The notes below the pieces were generated by a model that was not told the origin of the DNA, made no database searches, and worked only from the letters and a program-made list of their open reading frames with translations. From positions 1 through 41,899 of the forward strand of contig JAFXGY010000009.1 in the NCBI GenBank assembly GCA_017536625.1: a stretch of DNA of 41,899 nt. Direction: 5' to 3'. Source of the DNA: Oscillospiraceae bacterium (GTDB lineage Bacteria; Bacillota; Clostridia; Oscillospirales; Ruminococcaceae). Shown in pieces: positions 19,432-28,293 of this stretch. The stretch's first letter is position 1. Each line of letters begins with the position of its first letter. A program made the position numbers and the translations under genes.

Positions 19432-20322
19432 TTATTCGGCAATTTCTCCGGCGGAATTTTTTCTTACGGATTCAATTCCGTTTTCGCAGGAAGCTTTGGT
19501 TTTATAACCTTCGGAAGCAAGAATGATTTCGCCGTTGCGTGCTTTAAGGCGGAAGCGGAATTCTCCGGCCTTGTCGTTATAAATTTCGAATTTGGGGTTG
19601 GTGACTTTTTCCGCATTTTCGTCGGTAAGGTCTTCGATTTTAGCTTCCGGTGCGTTTTTGCGAACGGATGCAATGCCTTTTTCCATGGCGGCTCTTCCGG
19701 AATAAACTTCGGAAACGCCAATTACCTGGCTGTTTCCAGCAAGAAGACGGAAGCTGAATCCGGATTCGGTTTCTCTTACCGCATATTTCCCGCTGCAGGA
19801 AGGTTTTTCTTCTGCGCATTCAGCACATTCTTCGGCTTCTTCTTTTTCTTCTGCGCATTCAGAACATTCTTCGGGTTCTTCCTCTTTTTCTTCGGCGGTA
19901 AGGCCAAAATAAACCGCTTTGAAGAATTCGGCTGCTTCCTTTGCTTTTTCTTCATCCGGTTCTTCCATTTCCTCACAGGAAGCGGCGACGATTTTTCCGG
20001 TATATTTAAAGATATCTTCGTCAAAATCCTCTGCTTCGGTTATGGGTGCAATGGCTTCATAAACGGTTTTAAAGAATTTTGCGGCGGTTTTTCCGCAAGG
20101 TTCTTCCATTTCTTCACAGGCTGCTGCGGTGATTTTTCCGGCAGCTTTGAAGGCATCTTTTGCAAAAGATTCTTCTGCGCGGATTTCTGCGATGCCATTA
20201 TAGGCATCTTTAAGGAAGGCAACGGTTTTTGCGGCGTTTTCTTCGCCGAATTTTCCGCTTTCGGAAAGGGAAGCGGCGGTTATTTTCGCGGCAATTTTAA
20301 GTGATTTTTTATCGTATTCCAT
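19432..20322 (-). CDS. protein with three N-terminal helical repeats and two C-terminal DUF1508 (YegP-like) domains
   Basis: 296 residues from the ATG at 20322, eight bases after AGGAGG; a TTG two codons earlier is too close to it. Residues 1-135 contain three repeats of about 45 residues (AAKITAASLSES, AAGKITAAACEEMEEP, TGKIVAASCEEMEEP, each followed by a KFFK-VY-like helix). An acidic Cys-rich linker with repeated ECAEEK follows. Two DUF1508 units finish the protein (SGFSFRLLAGNSQVIGVSE and GEFRFRLKARNGEIILASE, each ending in SVRKN). YegP-type proteins have no firmly known function. The fusion with the helical repeats is not one I have seen described. Confidence 0.85.
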   Translation of the reverse strand: MEYDKKSLKIAAKITAASLSESGKFGEENAAKTVAFLKDAYNGIAEIRAEESFAKDAFKAAGKITAAACEEMEEPCGKTAAKFFKTVYEAIAPITEAEDFDEDIFKYTGKIVAASCEEMEEPDEEKAKEAAEFFKAVYFGLTAEEKEEEPEECSECAEEKEEAEECAECAEEKPSCSGKYAVRETESGFSFRLLAGNSQVIGVSEVYSGRAAMEKGIASVRKNAPEAKIEDLTDENAEKVTNPKFEIYNDKAGEFRFRLKARNGEIILASEGYKTKASCENGIESVRKNSAGEIAE

Positions 20323-20427
20323 TATCAATACCTCCTGTGAGTTTTTTATGTTTTAATTATATTCTTTTGTGCCGATTATGTAAAGCGGTTTAAGAAAAAG
20401 CAAGCAAAGAGTTTTTGTTTTAACGCA

Positions 20428-20459
20428 GAAAAAAAGCCTGCCGGGTGGCAGGCTTTTTT
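20428..20459. terminator. terminator after the lipoprotein gene at 20476
   Basis: A perfect stem AAAAAGCCTGCC/GGCAGGCTTTTT with T runs on both strands. Confidence 0.9.
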
Positions 20460-20475
20460 AAAATCAGGATTTTAA

Positions 20476-21138
20476 TTATGCGGGAAGATAGCTGAGATAG
20501 TTATATCCGCCGTCCGGAAGGATTTTTACGGTAAGAACATGGTTTGTGCTGCCGTTTGCATCGGTAAGGGTGAAATTGATTGCAATGGTATCGCCGCTTT
20601 CTTCAGCGGAAACATATTCAACGCTTACATAATCGCCCGCAGCGGGAACGCCTTCATAATAATAGCAGTTCTGTTCAGCATAGTAATAATCGCAGGCTTT
20701 GAGTTCTTCTGCGGAAACGCCGAAATATTTTGCGATTTCGCCTTCATAAAAATCTGCGGAATATGCATAAACTTCGGAATCAAATCCGGAAAGCATTACT
20801 TTGATTTTGTCGGAGTTTTCGGTTCTGGAAACCACCCAGGTGTAATAGCTGTCAGCGGTCATGGCGGAGCAATCTTCGATTCCTTCGCGAAGGTCATAAA
20901 AGCTGCCTTTTCTGTTCACGATGATGCTGCCGTCGTGTCTGTAAGTTCCGCCGAAGTTCACAAGCATTTCTTCATAAAGAGCGGGGGTTTCTTCGGGGAT
21001 TTCGGTTTCGGTTTCGCTTTCAGCGTTTTCAGGTTCGGAAGTTTCTTCTGCGGGGTCGGTGTTTTCTGCTTCCTGGCCGCAGGCGGCAAAAGCGAGCATA
21101 AGCAAAAGTGCAAGGATGAGTGCAAAAATTCTTTTCAT
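20476..21138 (-). CDS. lipoprotein of unknown function
   Basis: 220 residues. A lipoprotein signal peptide (KRIFALILALLLMLAFAAC) is followed by an acidic linker of about 30 residues rich in Glu, Thr and Pro, then a domain of about 160 residues with many tyrosines (MTADSYYTWVVSRTENSDKI; ADFYEGEIAKYFGVSAEELK). The domain looks alpha/beta. No family is recognised. Single gene, GAAAGG upstream, terminator at 20428-20459. Composition matches the core genome. Confidence 0.85.
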   Translation of the reverse strand: MKRIFALILALLLMLAFAACGQEAENTDPAEETSEPENAESETETEIPEETPALYEEMLVNFGGTYRHDGSIIVNRKGSFYDLREGIEDCSAMTADSYYTWVVSRTENSDKIKVMLSGFDSEVYAYSADFYEGEIAKYFGVSAEELKACDYYYAEQNCYYYEGVPAAGDYVSVEYVSAEESGDTIAINFTLTDANGSTNHVLTVKILPDGGYNYLSYLPA

Positions 21139-21350
21139 AATGATTTCCTTTCTTTAATAAAAAGTCAACCCGTCCATTTTGCACCATAAAAGGGTAATTG
21201 TCAAGCTGTTTTTGAAAAATATACATCAAAACGGCAAAATGACGGTATTTTACCACTTTTTTCTGAATATTTTATCATTTTTTATTGTATATAATTATTT
21301 TAATTTTGCCGGTGCGAAATGAAATATATTCTTTTCTTCACCGAATAATC

Positions 21351-21384
21351 AAAAAAGCGGCGCACCCCAAAAGATGCGCCGCTT
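21351..21384 (-). terminator. terminator of the aromatic amino acid operon
   Basis: AAGCGGCGCA/TGCGCCGCTT (21355-21364 with 21375-21384), followed on the minus strand by TTTTTT. It lies 34 bases past the aroF stop. Confidence 0.9.
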
Positions 21385-21417
21385 AAAAAGATTATTTAAA
21401 CTCAATTTAAAATGTCA

Positions 21418-22446
21418 TCAAACTTTATCAGCAAGGTCGTAAATAAGGCTTTCGGTCTTTTCCCAACCAAGGCAGGGGTCGGTGATGGATTTTCCGTAAA
21501 TGCCGCCACCGGTTTTCTGGCAGCCGTCCTCGATATAGCTTTCGATCATGAAGCCCTTGACCATTTTTGCAATATCGCTGTTATATTTTCGGCTGTACAT
21601 AACTTCGTGGGCGATTCTTATCTGTTCAAACCACTGCTTTCCGGAATTGGAATGGTTGCAGTCAACAATGACCGCGGGGTTAGCGAAATTTCCTTCATTA
21701 TAAAGGTTGAGCACCCTCTGAAGGTCTTCATAATGATAGTTCGGGTGGCTGTTGCCGTGTTTGTCAACATATCCGCGCAAAATCGCATGGGCAAGGGGGT
21801 TGCCTTCGCTCTGAACTTCCCAGCCGCGGTAAACAAAGTTATGGGGAACCTGCGCCGCGGTGATGGAGTTCATCATTACGGAAAGATCGCCGCCGGTGGG
21901 GTTTTTCATTCCAACGGGAACGTCGATTCCGCTGGCGGTAAGACGGTGGTGCTGGTCTTCAACGGAACGTGCGCCCACAGCCACATATCCAAGAAGGTCG
22001 GAAAGATAGCGGTGGTTTTCGGGATAGAGCATTTCGTCCGCACAGGTGAATCCGGTTTCTTCAAGAGCACGAAGATGGAATTTTCTGACGGCGCAGATGC
22101 CTTCAAAAAGGTCTGGTTCGCCGTTGGGGTCCGGCTGATGAAGAAGACCCATATATCCCTGACCGGTGGTTCTGGGTTTTCCGGTATAGATCCTCGGGAT
22201 GATCACGATTTTTTCTTTTACCTTTTCCTGAACCTTTGCAAGGCGGTGGATGTAATCGAGAACGGAATCTTCTCTGTCTGCGGAGCAGGGACCGATTACA
22301 AGAACAAGTTTATCGGAGCGGGATTCAAAAACCGCTTTGATCTCCTCATCTCTTGCGGCTTTTATTGCGGCAAGTTCCGGGGTAAGGGGAAACATTTCCT
22401 TTGTTTCTTTTGGGATGGGAAGTTTTCTTTTGAATTCCATATTCAT
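21418..22446 (-). CDS. aroF: 3-deoxy-7-phosphoheptulonate synthase (DAHP synthase), class I
   Basis: 342 residues from the ATG at 22446, chosen for GGAG ten bases upstream. It joins phosphoenolpyruvate and erythrose 4-phosphate, the first step to chorismate. Family signatures seen: IGPCSADRED, PRIYTGKPRTTGQGYMG, KNPTGGDLSVMMN and VIVDCNHSNSGK. This is the AroFGH type without an extra chorismate mutase or ACT domain. Last gene of the operon; starts 16 bases after tyrA. Which isozyme letter applies is not decidable from sequence, and no feedback site was assessed. Confidence 0.92.
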   Translation of the reverse strand: MNMEFKRKLPIPKETKEMFPLTPELAAIKAARDEEIKAVFESRSDKLVLVIGPCSADREDSVLDYIHRLAKVQEKVKEKIVIIPRIYTGKPRTTGQGYMGLLHQPDPNGEPDLFEGICAVRKFHLRALEETGFTCADEMLYPENHRYLSDLLGYVAVGARSVEDQHHRLTASGIDVPVGMKNPTGGDLSVMMNSITAAQVPHNFVYRGWEVQSEGNPLAHAILRGYVDKHGNSHPNYHYEDLQRVLNLYNEGNFANPAVIVDCNHSNSGKQWFEQIRIAHEVMYSRKYNSDIAKMVKGFMIESYIEDGCQKTGGGIYGKSITDPCLGWEKTESLIYDLADKV

Positions 22447-22462
22447 GGCAAATAATCTCCTT

Positions 22463-23320
22463 TTACTTTTTATCAAAAAGGGCACGGCGTGCCGTCGAAA
22501 TTTTCATCATTTCACGCATGGTTTCTCTGTCACCGGTTTCAAGGGTTTTTCTAAGCTTTCCGAATTCCAGAAGGAATTTATCCATCTGTTCAAGAAGGGT
22601 TTCCTTATTGAGCAGGAAAAGTTCGCTCCACATTTCGTCGTTTATGCGGGCGATTCTCGTTAAATCGCGGAAGGAGTCTCCTGTGTAATCCTGAAGCTTT
22701 TCTCCGTCATAGCAGTTCATAAGAGAAACGGCGATGCAGTGGGTCAGCTGAGAAACAAATCCAATCATCTCGTCGTGTTTTTCCGGTGAAAGGACAGAAA
22801 CCCTTTCGAATCCCATAAGCCTTCCTAGTTCAAGGCAGTCTTCGATGGCGGATTCGGTGTTTTTATCCGTGGGGGTGACTATATAGTTGGCTCCGTGGAA
22901 AATTTTCGGGTCGCTGTTTTGAACTCCGTAAACTTCCTTACCTGCCATGGGGTGTGCGGCGATGAATTCAACGTCCGGACGGAGCATTTCCTGTATCTCA
23001 TAAACAACGCTGCTTTTAACGCCGGTGACATCGGTGATGAGCGCACCGCTTTTGAAAAAGTGCTGATATTTTTCTATCCATTCCCTGAAAGTTTTCGGAT
23101 AGAGGGCGAAGATGATAAGTTCCGCTTCGGAAACCGATTCTTCCGTAACTTCGGTGAAGCCTTCGTCGATTATGCCGTTTTCAATGGAGTAATCGATATC
23201 TTCCCGGTTAAGGGTGATGGCGGAAATTCTGAAGCCGAGCTTTCGCAATGCTTTCGCATAGCTTCCGCCGATAAGTCCAAGACCTACTATAAGAATTTTT
23301 TTGCGGGTATCAAGCATCAT
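22463..23320 (-). CDS. tyrA: prephenate dehydrogenase
   Basis: 285 residues. It oxidises prephenate to 4-hydroxyphenylpyruvate for tyrosine. The NAD-binding fold starts with KILIVGLGLIGGSYAKALRK. The substrate-site histidines are in AAHPMAGKE and SQLTHCIA. A helical C-terminal dimer domain follows (DYTGDSFRDLTRIA). No ACT domain is present. The start overlaps the end of aroA and has GAGGTG upstream, indicating translational coupling. Confidence 0.92.
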   Translation of the reverse strand: MMLDTRKKILIVGLGLIGGSYAKALRKLGFRISAITLNREDIDYSIENGIIDEGFTEVTEESVSEAELIIFALYPKTFREWIEKYQHFFKSGALITDVTGVKSSVVYEIQEMLRPDVEFIAAHPMAGKEVYGVQNSDPKIFHGANYIVTPTDKNTESAIEDCLELGRLMGFERVSVLSPEKHDEMIGFVSQLTHCIAVSLMNCYDGEKLQDYTGDSFRDLTRIARINDEMWSELFLLNKETLLEQMDKFLLEFGKLRKTLETGDRETMREMMKISTARRALFDKK

Positions 23321-24521
23321 GAAGAATCACCTCGAATCCGAGTTTTTTGAGCCTTTCAAAGAAATCCGGAAGACTTTTGCGGGAAGCTTCCGCTCCTTCG
23401 ATGATACCCCCGGTTATGGTGGAAAGAACGGCGCATGACATTACGATTCTGTGGTCGTTATGACCGGAAAGAACTTTTGAAGGGAGGCAAAGCTTTCCGG
23501 GGTGAACAATAACGCTGTCATCATTAACCGTTACGTCAATTCCGAATTTGGAAAGTTCCTCCGCCATCGCAGAAGCTCTGTCGCTTTCCTGTATTTTAAG
23601 GCGCTTCGTTCCGGAAAAAGTTCCGCCGCCTTTAACAGCCGCAAGGGCAAAAAGAACCGGCCCAAGGTCGGGGCAGTCGGAAATATCAAGAATATTTTCC
23701 TTCCCGAGAAGGGGAAAATATTCCTCATAAATTTTATCTCCCTGAAGGCTTTTGGGTTCAAGGCCGGTGATTTCTATTTCACTGCCAAGCATATTAAGAG
23801 CGGCAAAAAAAGCCGCGTTGGAATAATCCCCCTCAACTTTTGTGCGGCGGGGTTCAAAGTTTTGTCCGCCTTTGATATAAAGGGTGTTTTCATCCTGCCA
23901 TTTTATTTCAACGCCGAATTTTTCAAGGGCTTCGACGGTGAGATTTATGTAAGAACGGCTTTCTACCGGGGGAATAAGCCGAATCGTGCTTTCGTTTTCC
24001 AAAAGGGGAAGAACGAAGAGCAGCCCGGTTATAAACTGGCTGCTGATGTTGCCTTTTATCTCATAATTTCCGCTTCGGAGCTTTCCGCAAAGGGTGATTT
24101 TATCCAAAGCAGTTTCAAAAGCAATGTTCTGTTTGCTGAAAATATCTTCATAAACCGAAAGCGGGCGCGAAAGCAGTTTTTCGCTTCCGGTAAGGGAAAT
24201 GGTTTTTCCGCAAAGAAGGCAGATGGGAATGAAAAAACGAAGGGTGCTTCCGCTTTCGCGGCATTTAAGCAAAGCGCCTTCGGGAATGTTGCGGATATCC
24301 GCGCCGGTTATGGTAACTTTATCCCCTTCAATGCTGTATTTTGCGCCGATGGCGGAAAGGCAATCAAGAGTTGCTTTCATATCTTCGGAACCGGAAATGC
24401 CTTCGATGATGCTTTCGCCTTTCGCAAGTCCGGCGCAGATAAGAAGGCGATGCGCCATGCTTTTTGAAGGGGGAGCTTCCATAATCCCTTTGCCTTTGCC
24501 GGGTTTTATTTCAGCAATCAT
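23310..24521 (-). CDS. aroA: 3-phosphoshikimate 1-carboxyvinyltransferase (EPSP synthase)
   Basis: 403 residues from the ATG at 24521, eight bases after GGAG; longer frames start inside aroQ. It adds enolpyruvate to shikimate 3-phosphate. Signatures: PPSKSMAHRLLICAGL at the start, ESGSTLRFFIPI, QESDRASAMAEEL and GHNDHRIVMSCAV. It overlaps aroQ by 11 bases and tyrA by 11 bases. The start reads KGKGIMEAPPSKS and has the usual short N-terminus for bacterial EPSP synthases. Confidence 0.93.
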   Translation of the reverse strand: MIAEIKPGKGKGIMEAPPSKSMAHRLLICAGLAKGESIIEGISGSEDMKATLDCLSAIGAKYSIEGDKVTITGADIRNIPEGALLKCRESGSTLRFFIPICLLCGKTISLTGSEKLLSRPLSVYEDIFSKQNIAFETALDKITLCGKLRSGNYEIKGNISSQFITGLLFVLPLLENESTIRLIPPVESRSYINLTVEALEKFGVEIKWQDENTLYIKGGQNFEPRRTKVEGDYSNAAFFAALNMLGSEIEITGLEPKSLQGDKIYEEYFPLLGKENILDISDCPDLGPVLFALAAVKGGGTFSGTKRLKIQESDRASAMAEELSKFGIDVTVNDDSVIVHPGKLCLPSKVLSGHNDHRIVMSCAVLSTITGGIIEGAEASRKSLPDFFERLKKLGFEVILHDA

Positions 24522-24954
24522 CGCCATGGCTCCTTTCAATAAGGATATCCATGGCTTCAAGGTAACCGTCGGTGCCATGGCCGATTACGGAAGCAACGCA
24601 GCCGAGCCGGATATAGCTTATCTGGCGGAAATCCTCCCTTTTGGAAACGTCGGAAATATGCACTTCGACGGTGGGAATGCCCACGGCCTTCACCGCATCA
24701 AGAATGGCGATGCTGGTGTGGGTATAAGCACCGGGATTGATTACTATTCCGTCAAAAATTCCATAAGCTTCCTGGATTTTATCCACAAGGGCGCCTTCAT
24801 GGTTGCTTTGAAAAAAATCCACCGAAACGCCTTTTTCCTTTGCGTGGGAAGAAATTTTTTCGAGGAGGGAATTATAATTTTCGCTTCCGTAAATTCCCGG
24901 TTCGCGGATTCCGAGCATGTTGAGGTTCGGGCCGTTAATCACTAAAATTTTCAT
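24511..24954 (-). CDS. aroQ: 3-dehydroquinate dehydratase, type II
   Basis: 147 residues, the usual size. Signatures: ILVINGPNLNMLGIREPGIY (with the catalytic tyrosine), FFQSNHEGALVDKI, INPGAYTHTSIAILDA and VEVHISD. It removes water from 3-dehydroquinate. It overlaps the preceding aroE-aroK fusion gene by 20 bases. Confidence 0.94.
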   Translation of the reverse strand: MKILVINGPNLNMLGIREPGIYGSENYNSLLEKISSHAKEKGVSVDFFQSNHEGALVDKIQEAYGIFDGIVINPGAYTHTSIAILDAVKAVGIPTVEVHISDVSKREDFRQISYIRLGCVASVIGHGTDGYLEAMDILIERSHGDDC

Positions 24955-26188
24955 TCTGAAAATCCTCCATGATTTTTTTCTGCACTTCTTTTGCGGTGCA
25001 GTCTGCGCAGATTATTTTATCCGCGCTTTTTCTGTAAATGGAAATGCGTTCGTCATAACGTTTTTTTATGGCTTCAATGCTCGAAGCAGTGGGTCTGTCC
25101 GAAGTCGGAACAAGTTTTTCGGGCGGACGGTCGATGAAATATATTTTTCCGTTTTTGGAAAGATTTTTCACGTTTTCAGCATCAAGAACGGCTCCACCGC
25201 CGGTGGCAATAATGCAGCCGGTTCTTCCGGAAAGTTCGGATATCACTTCGCTTTCGATTTTTCGGAAGGCCTTTTCGCCTTCATTTGCAAAAATATCGAA
25301 AATCTCCCGTCCGGTTTTTTCGATTATTACCGCATCGGAATCAATGAATTCCATGGAAAGGGATTCTGCGAGCATTTTTCCGACGGTGGTTTTTCCGGAA
25401 CCGGGCATTCCGATAAGGACAATGTTCTTTTTGGTGCGCAAAAGCTCCTGATAGATGTTTTCTGCCTTTTCCGGAGGGATTTTTTTATCGAAAAAATGTT
25501 CCGATGCAAGAATAGCCTGCATCACGAGCATATAAAGTCCGCCTTTCGCGGGAATTCCAAGGCTTTGAGCACGCTGAACAAAATCTGTGCGCAGCGGGTT
25601 ATAAACAACGTCGATAGCTCCTTCGCAATGGGGAAAATCTGCCGGATCCGCCGCCATTCCGGAAAGATTTGGGAACATTCCGCAGGGTGTGGTGTTCACC
25701 AGAATTTTTGCATCGGAATGTTTGAGCACCGCTTCTTCGTTTGTGATAATGCCTTCCGAAGGGGAAAGGTCGGTTTTGAGCACCGTTTGAGCACCGAGGG
25801 ATTCAAGCACAGCTTTTGCGGTGCGGGAAGTTCCGCCGTTTCCGAAGATTATGGCTTTTTTGCCGAAAACGGAAATCCCGGTGCGTTCAAAAAGGGCTTT
25901 CAGCCCGCCGAAATCCGTGTTATACCCAAAAAGCCTTCCGTTTCTGTTCACTATGGTGTTGACGGCACCTATGGCTTTTGCGTTTTCATCGATTTCATCA
26001 AGGAATGGAATAACCGTCTGCTTATAAGGAATGGTGACGTTTATCCCTTTGAAATCGCGTTTTTCGAGGAAGTTTTCAAGTTCCTCCGGCTTAAGTTCTT
26101 TTATTTCATATTTATAATCGCCGATCCTTTTGTGGATTTCCGGCGAAAAGCTGTGGGGAAGATGTTCCCCGATAAGTCCGTATTCCAT
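24935..26188 (-). CDS. shikimate dehydrogenase / shikimate kinase fusion
   Basis: 417 residues with two enzymes in one chain. Residues 1-250 are AroE: SFSPEIHK, NVTIPYK (catalytic lysine 56), NTDFGG (aspartate 92) and the nucleotide site FGNGGTSRTAK at 115-125. Residues 254-417 are AroK: Walker A GMPGSGKT at 260-267, FIDSDAVI, AFRKIESEVI, the TGGGAV segment and RPTASS. The linker is only a few residues (LLRTKK). The two steps (dehydroshikimate to shikimate to shikimate 3-phosphate) are consecutive in the pathway. No separate aroE or aroK occurs in the window. Starts three bases after aroC's stop. Confidence 0.93.
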   Translation of the reverse strand: MEYGLIGEHLPHSFSPEIHKRIGDYKYEIKELKPEELENFLEKRDFKGINVTIPYKQTVIPFLDEIDENAKAIGAVNTIVNRNGRLFGYNTDFGGLKALFERTGISVFGKKAIIFGNGGTSRTAKAVLESLGAQTVLKTDLSPSEGIITNEEAVLKHSDAKILVNTTPCGMFPNLSGMAADPADFPHCEGAIDVVYNPLRTDFVQRAQSLGIPAKGGLYMLVMQAILASEHFFDKKIPPEKAENIYQELLRTKKNIVLIGMPGSGKTTVGKMLAESLSMEFIDSDAVIIEKTGREIFDIFANEGEKAFRKIESEVISELSGRTGCIIATGGGAVLDAENVKNLSKNGKIYFIDRPPEKLVPTSDRPTASSIEAIKKRYDERISIYRKSADKIICADCTAKEVQKKIMEDFQNENFSD

Positions 26189-26191
26189 ATT

Positions 26192-27283
26192 TCACCTCAG
26201 CCAGTCAGTGCCGAAGCGCTTTGCAAGAATATCGCAAAGGACGATTGCCGCAGCGGAATCAATAACGACCCTTGCTCTGTGAACTATTGCGGGGTCATGG
26301 CGGCCTTTTATCACAAAATTTTTGTTTTCGCCTTTGACAAAATCAATCGTTTCCTGCTCGGCGGAAATGGAAGGGGTGGGCTTTACGGCACAGCGGAAGG
26401 TTATGGGCATTCCGTTGGAAATTCCGCCGTTTATTCCGCCGTTATGATTGGTTTTTGTGAAAATTCCGCCGTTTTCGCCGATGCGGAAAGCGTCGTTGGC
26501 TTCGCTTCCGCGCATATCCGCCATGGCAAAGCCGCTTCCGAATTCAACGCCCTTTATTGCGGGAATGCTGAAAAGAAAATGGGCAAGTTCGCTTTCGATG
26601 CTGTCGAAATAAGGCTCGCCGATTCCGGCGGGAACGCCGGTTATGGCTGTTTCAAGTATTCCGCCGACGGAATCAAGGTCGTTTTTTGCGGAAAGAATGG
26701 CTTCTTCCATTTTTTTGCCGGAATTTTCATCGAGAACAGCGAAAAGTTTTTCGTTAAGGGAATCAATATCTTTTTCGATATCACCGAATTTTCTGTCGGA
26801 AACTCCGCCGCATTTTGCAATATGGGTGCCGATTTTGATGCCTTTTTTCTCAAGTGCAGAAAGGCAGATTGCACCCGCGGCAACGATTCCGGCGGTTATT
26901 CTTCCGGAAAAATGTCCGCCGCCCCGGTAATCCTGAAAACCGTGATATTTACACTCCGCGGTATAATCCGCATGACCCGGTCTTGCGGTTGTGGCAATTT
27001 CGGAATAATCCTTGCTTTGAATATTTTCGTTGCGGATGAGGATTGTGATGGGGGTGCCGGTGGTGAATCCGCCGAAAACCCCGCTCAGAACTTCGAATTT
27101 ATCCTCTTCCTGTCTTGCGGTGGAAATTGCGCCGGAAGGACGCCTTTTCGTAAGCTGGGAGGAGATGAATCCTTCGTCAACGGGGATTCCCGGGGCCATT
27201 CCGGAAAGAACCGCGGTTATTCCTTTGCCGTGGCTTTCGCCAGCAATGGTGATTGAAACGCTTTCTCCGAATGTATCTTTCAT
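26192..27283 (-). CDS. aroC: chorismate synthase
   Basis: 363 residues. Signatures: FGESVSITIAGESHGKGITAV at the start, TKRRPSGAISTARQEEDK, TTARPGHADYTAECKYH and DYRGGGHFSGRITAG; KGRHDPAIVHRA at the end. It makes chorismate from EPSP using reduced FMN. It overlaps the aroB stop by four bases. Confidence 0.95.
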   Translation of the reverse strand: MKDTFGESVSITIAGESHGKGITAVLSGMAPGIPVDEGFISSQLTKRRPSGAISTARQEEDKFEVLSGVFGGFTTGTPITILIRNENIQSKDYSEIATTARPGHADYTAECKYHGFQDYRGGGHFSGRITAGIVAAGAICLSALEKKGIKIGTHIAKCGGVSDRKFGDIEKDIDSLNEKLFAVLDENSGKKMEEAILSAKNDLDSVGGILETAITGVPAGIGEPYFDSIESELAHFLFSIPAIKGVEFGSGFAMADMRGSEANDAFRIGENGGIFTKTNHNGGINGGISNGMPITFRCAVKPTPSISAEQETIDFVKGENKNFVIKGRHDPAIVHRARVVIDSAAAIVLCDILAKRFGTDWLR

Positions 27284-28281
27284 GCGAAAAATTCCTCCAT
27301 TCTTTCAAAAAGTTCTTCGGCTTTCCATTCTTCCATTATAAATTTCTCTATTTCGGGAAGGGTTATTACCGTTACTTTTCCGCCGGAAAATTTTTTATCG
27401 TGTGAAGCGGCGGAAATAAGTTTTTTTATGTCGCCGCGGTATTCGGTCGGAAGGTTCAGCTTTTTGAGCACGGGAACAAGCCTTTTGCGGATTTCGGGCG
27501 AGCACATGGGCAGCATTCCAAGAGCGACGCATTCGCCGTGATAAAAATCCCCGGTGCTTTCGATGGCGTGGCCCATGGTATGACCGAAATTGAGCACTTT
27601 TCGAAGACCGGATTCTTTTTCGTCCTGCTCAACAACGCGGACTTTTGATTTTACGGAATGTTCGATGATTTCATCAATTTGTTCATGGGCATCGCCGCTT
27701 TCGAAAATTCTGAAAAGTTCCTCATCAAAGGTAAGGGACATCTTCACCGCTTCCGCAAGTCCGTTCGAAAAATGGCGCGGCGAAAGGGTTTTAAGTGTAT
27801 CCGGGTCGATTAAAACAGCCTTCGGCTGATAAAAAGCACCGAGGATATTTTTTATTCCGCCGAAGTTGACTGCGGTTTTTCCGCCGACGGAAGAATCCAC
27901 CATTGAAAGGACTGTGGTGGGAATATTATAAAAATCAATTCCGCGCATATAGCTTGCAGCGGCAAAACCCGCAAGATCGCCGCAGACTCCGCCGCCGACC
28001 GCAACGACGCAGTCGCTTCGGTCAAAGCCGTGCTCAAGCATTTCTCCGCAAAGCTCTTCAAAAACGGAAAGGCTTTTGCTTTCTTCGCCCATGGGCACCG
28101 TTTTTATGAAAGGGGCTTTGCATTGGGCGGCAACGGCTTTTGAATATTCTTCCGGAACGCCGGAATCGGTTACTATGAGCACGCGGCGTTCAAGGTTCAA
28201 AAGCTCACCTGCTTTTTTGAGCACGCCGCGCTCGACGGTTATATCATAGCTTCCTAAAGGAAGATTTACGGGGATTATCAT
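27280..28281 (-). CDS. aroB: 3-dehydroquinate synthase
   Basis: 333 residues. Signatures: VVAVGGGVCGDLAGFAAASY for NAD, IPTTVLSMVDSSVGGKTAVN, NGLAEAVK and the metal site LNFGHTMGHAIES. It converts DAHP into 3-dehydroquinate, the second pathway step. It starts 12 bases after pheA's stop. Confidence 0.95.
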   Translation of the reverse strand: MIIPVNLPLGSYDITVERGVLKKAGELLNLERRVLIVTDSGVPEEYSKAVAAQCKAPFIKTVPMGEESKSLSVFEELCGEMLEHGFDRSDCVVAVGGGVCGDLAGFAAASYMRGIDFYNIPTTVLSMVDSSVGGKTAVNFGGIKNILGAFYQPKAVLIDPDTLKTLSPRHFSNGLAEAVKMSLTFDEELFRIFESGDAHEQIDEIIEHSVKSKVRVVEQDEKESGLRKVLNFGHTMGHAIESTGDFYHGECVALGMLPMCSPEIRKRLVPVLKKLNLPTEYRGDIKKLISAASHDKKFSGGKVTVITLPEIEKFIMEEWKAEELFERMEEFFA

Positions 28282-28293
28282 TTCGGGTTCTCC

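Noticed and set aside
24917-27256. 779-codon plus-strand open frame opposite aroC and the aroE-aroK fusion
   Set aside because: The minus-strand genes carry all family motifs. The plus-strand frame is a Phe/Cys-rich shadow without a proper start.
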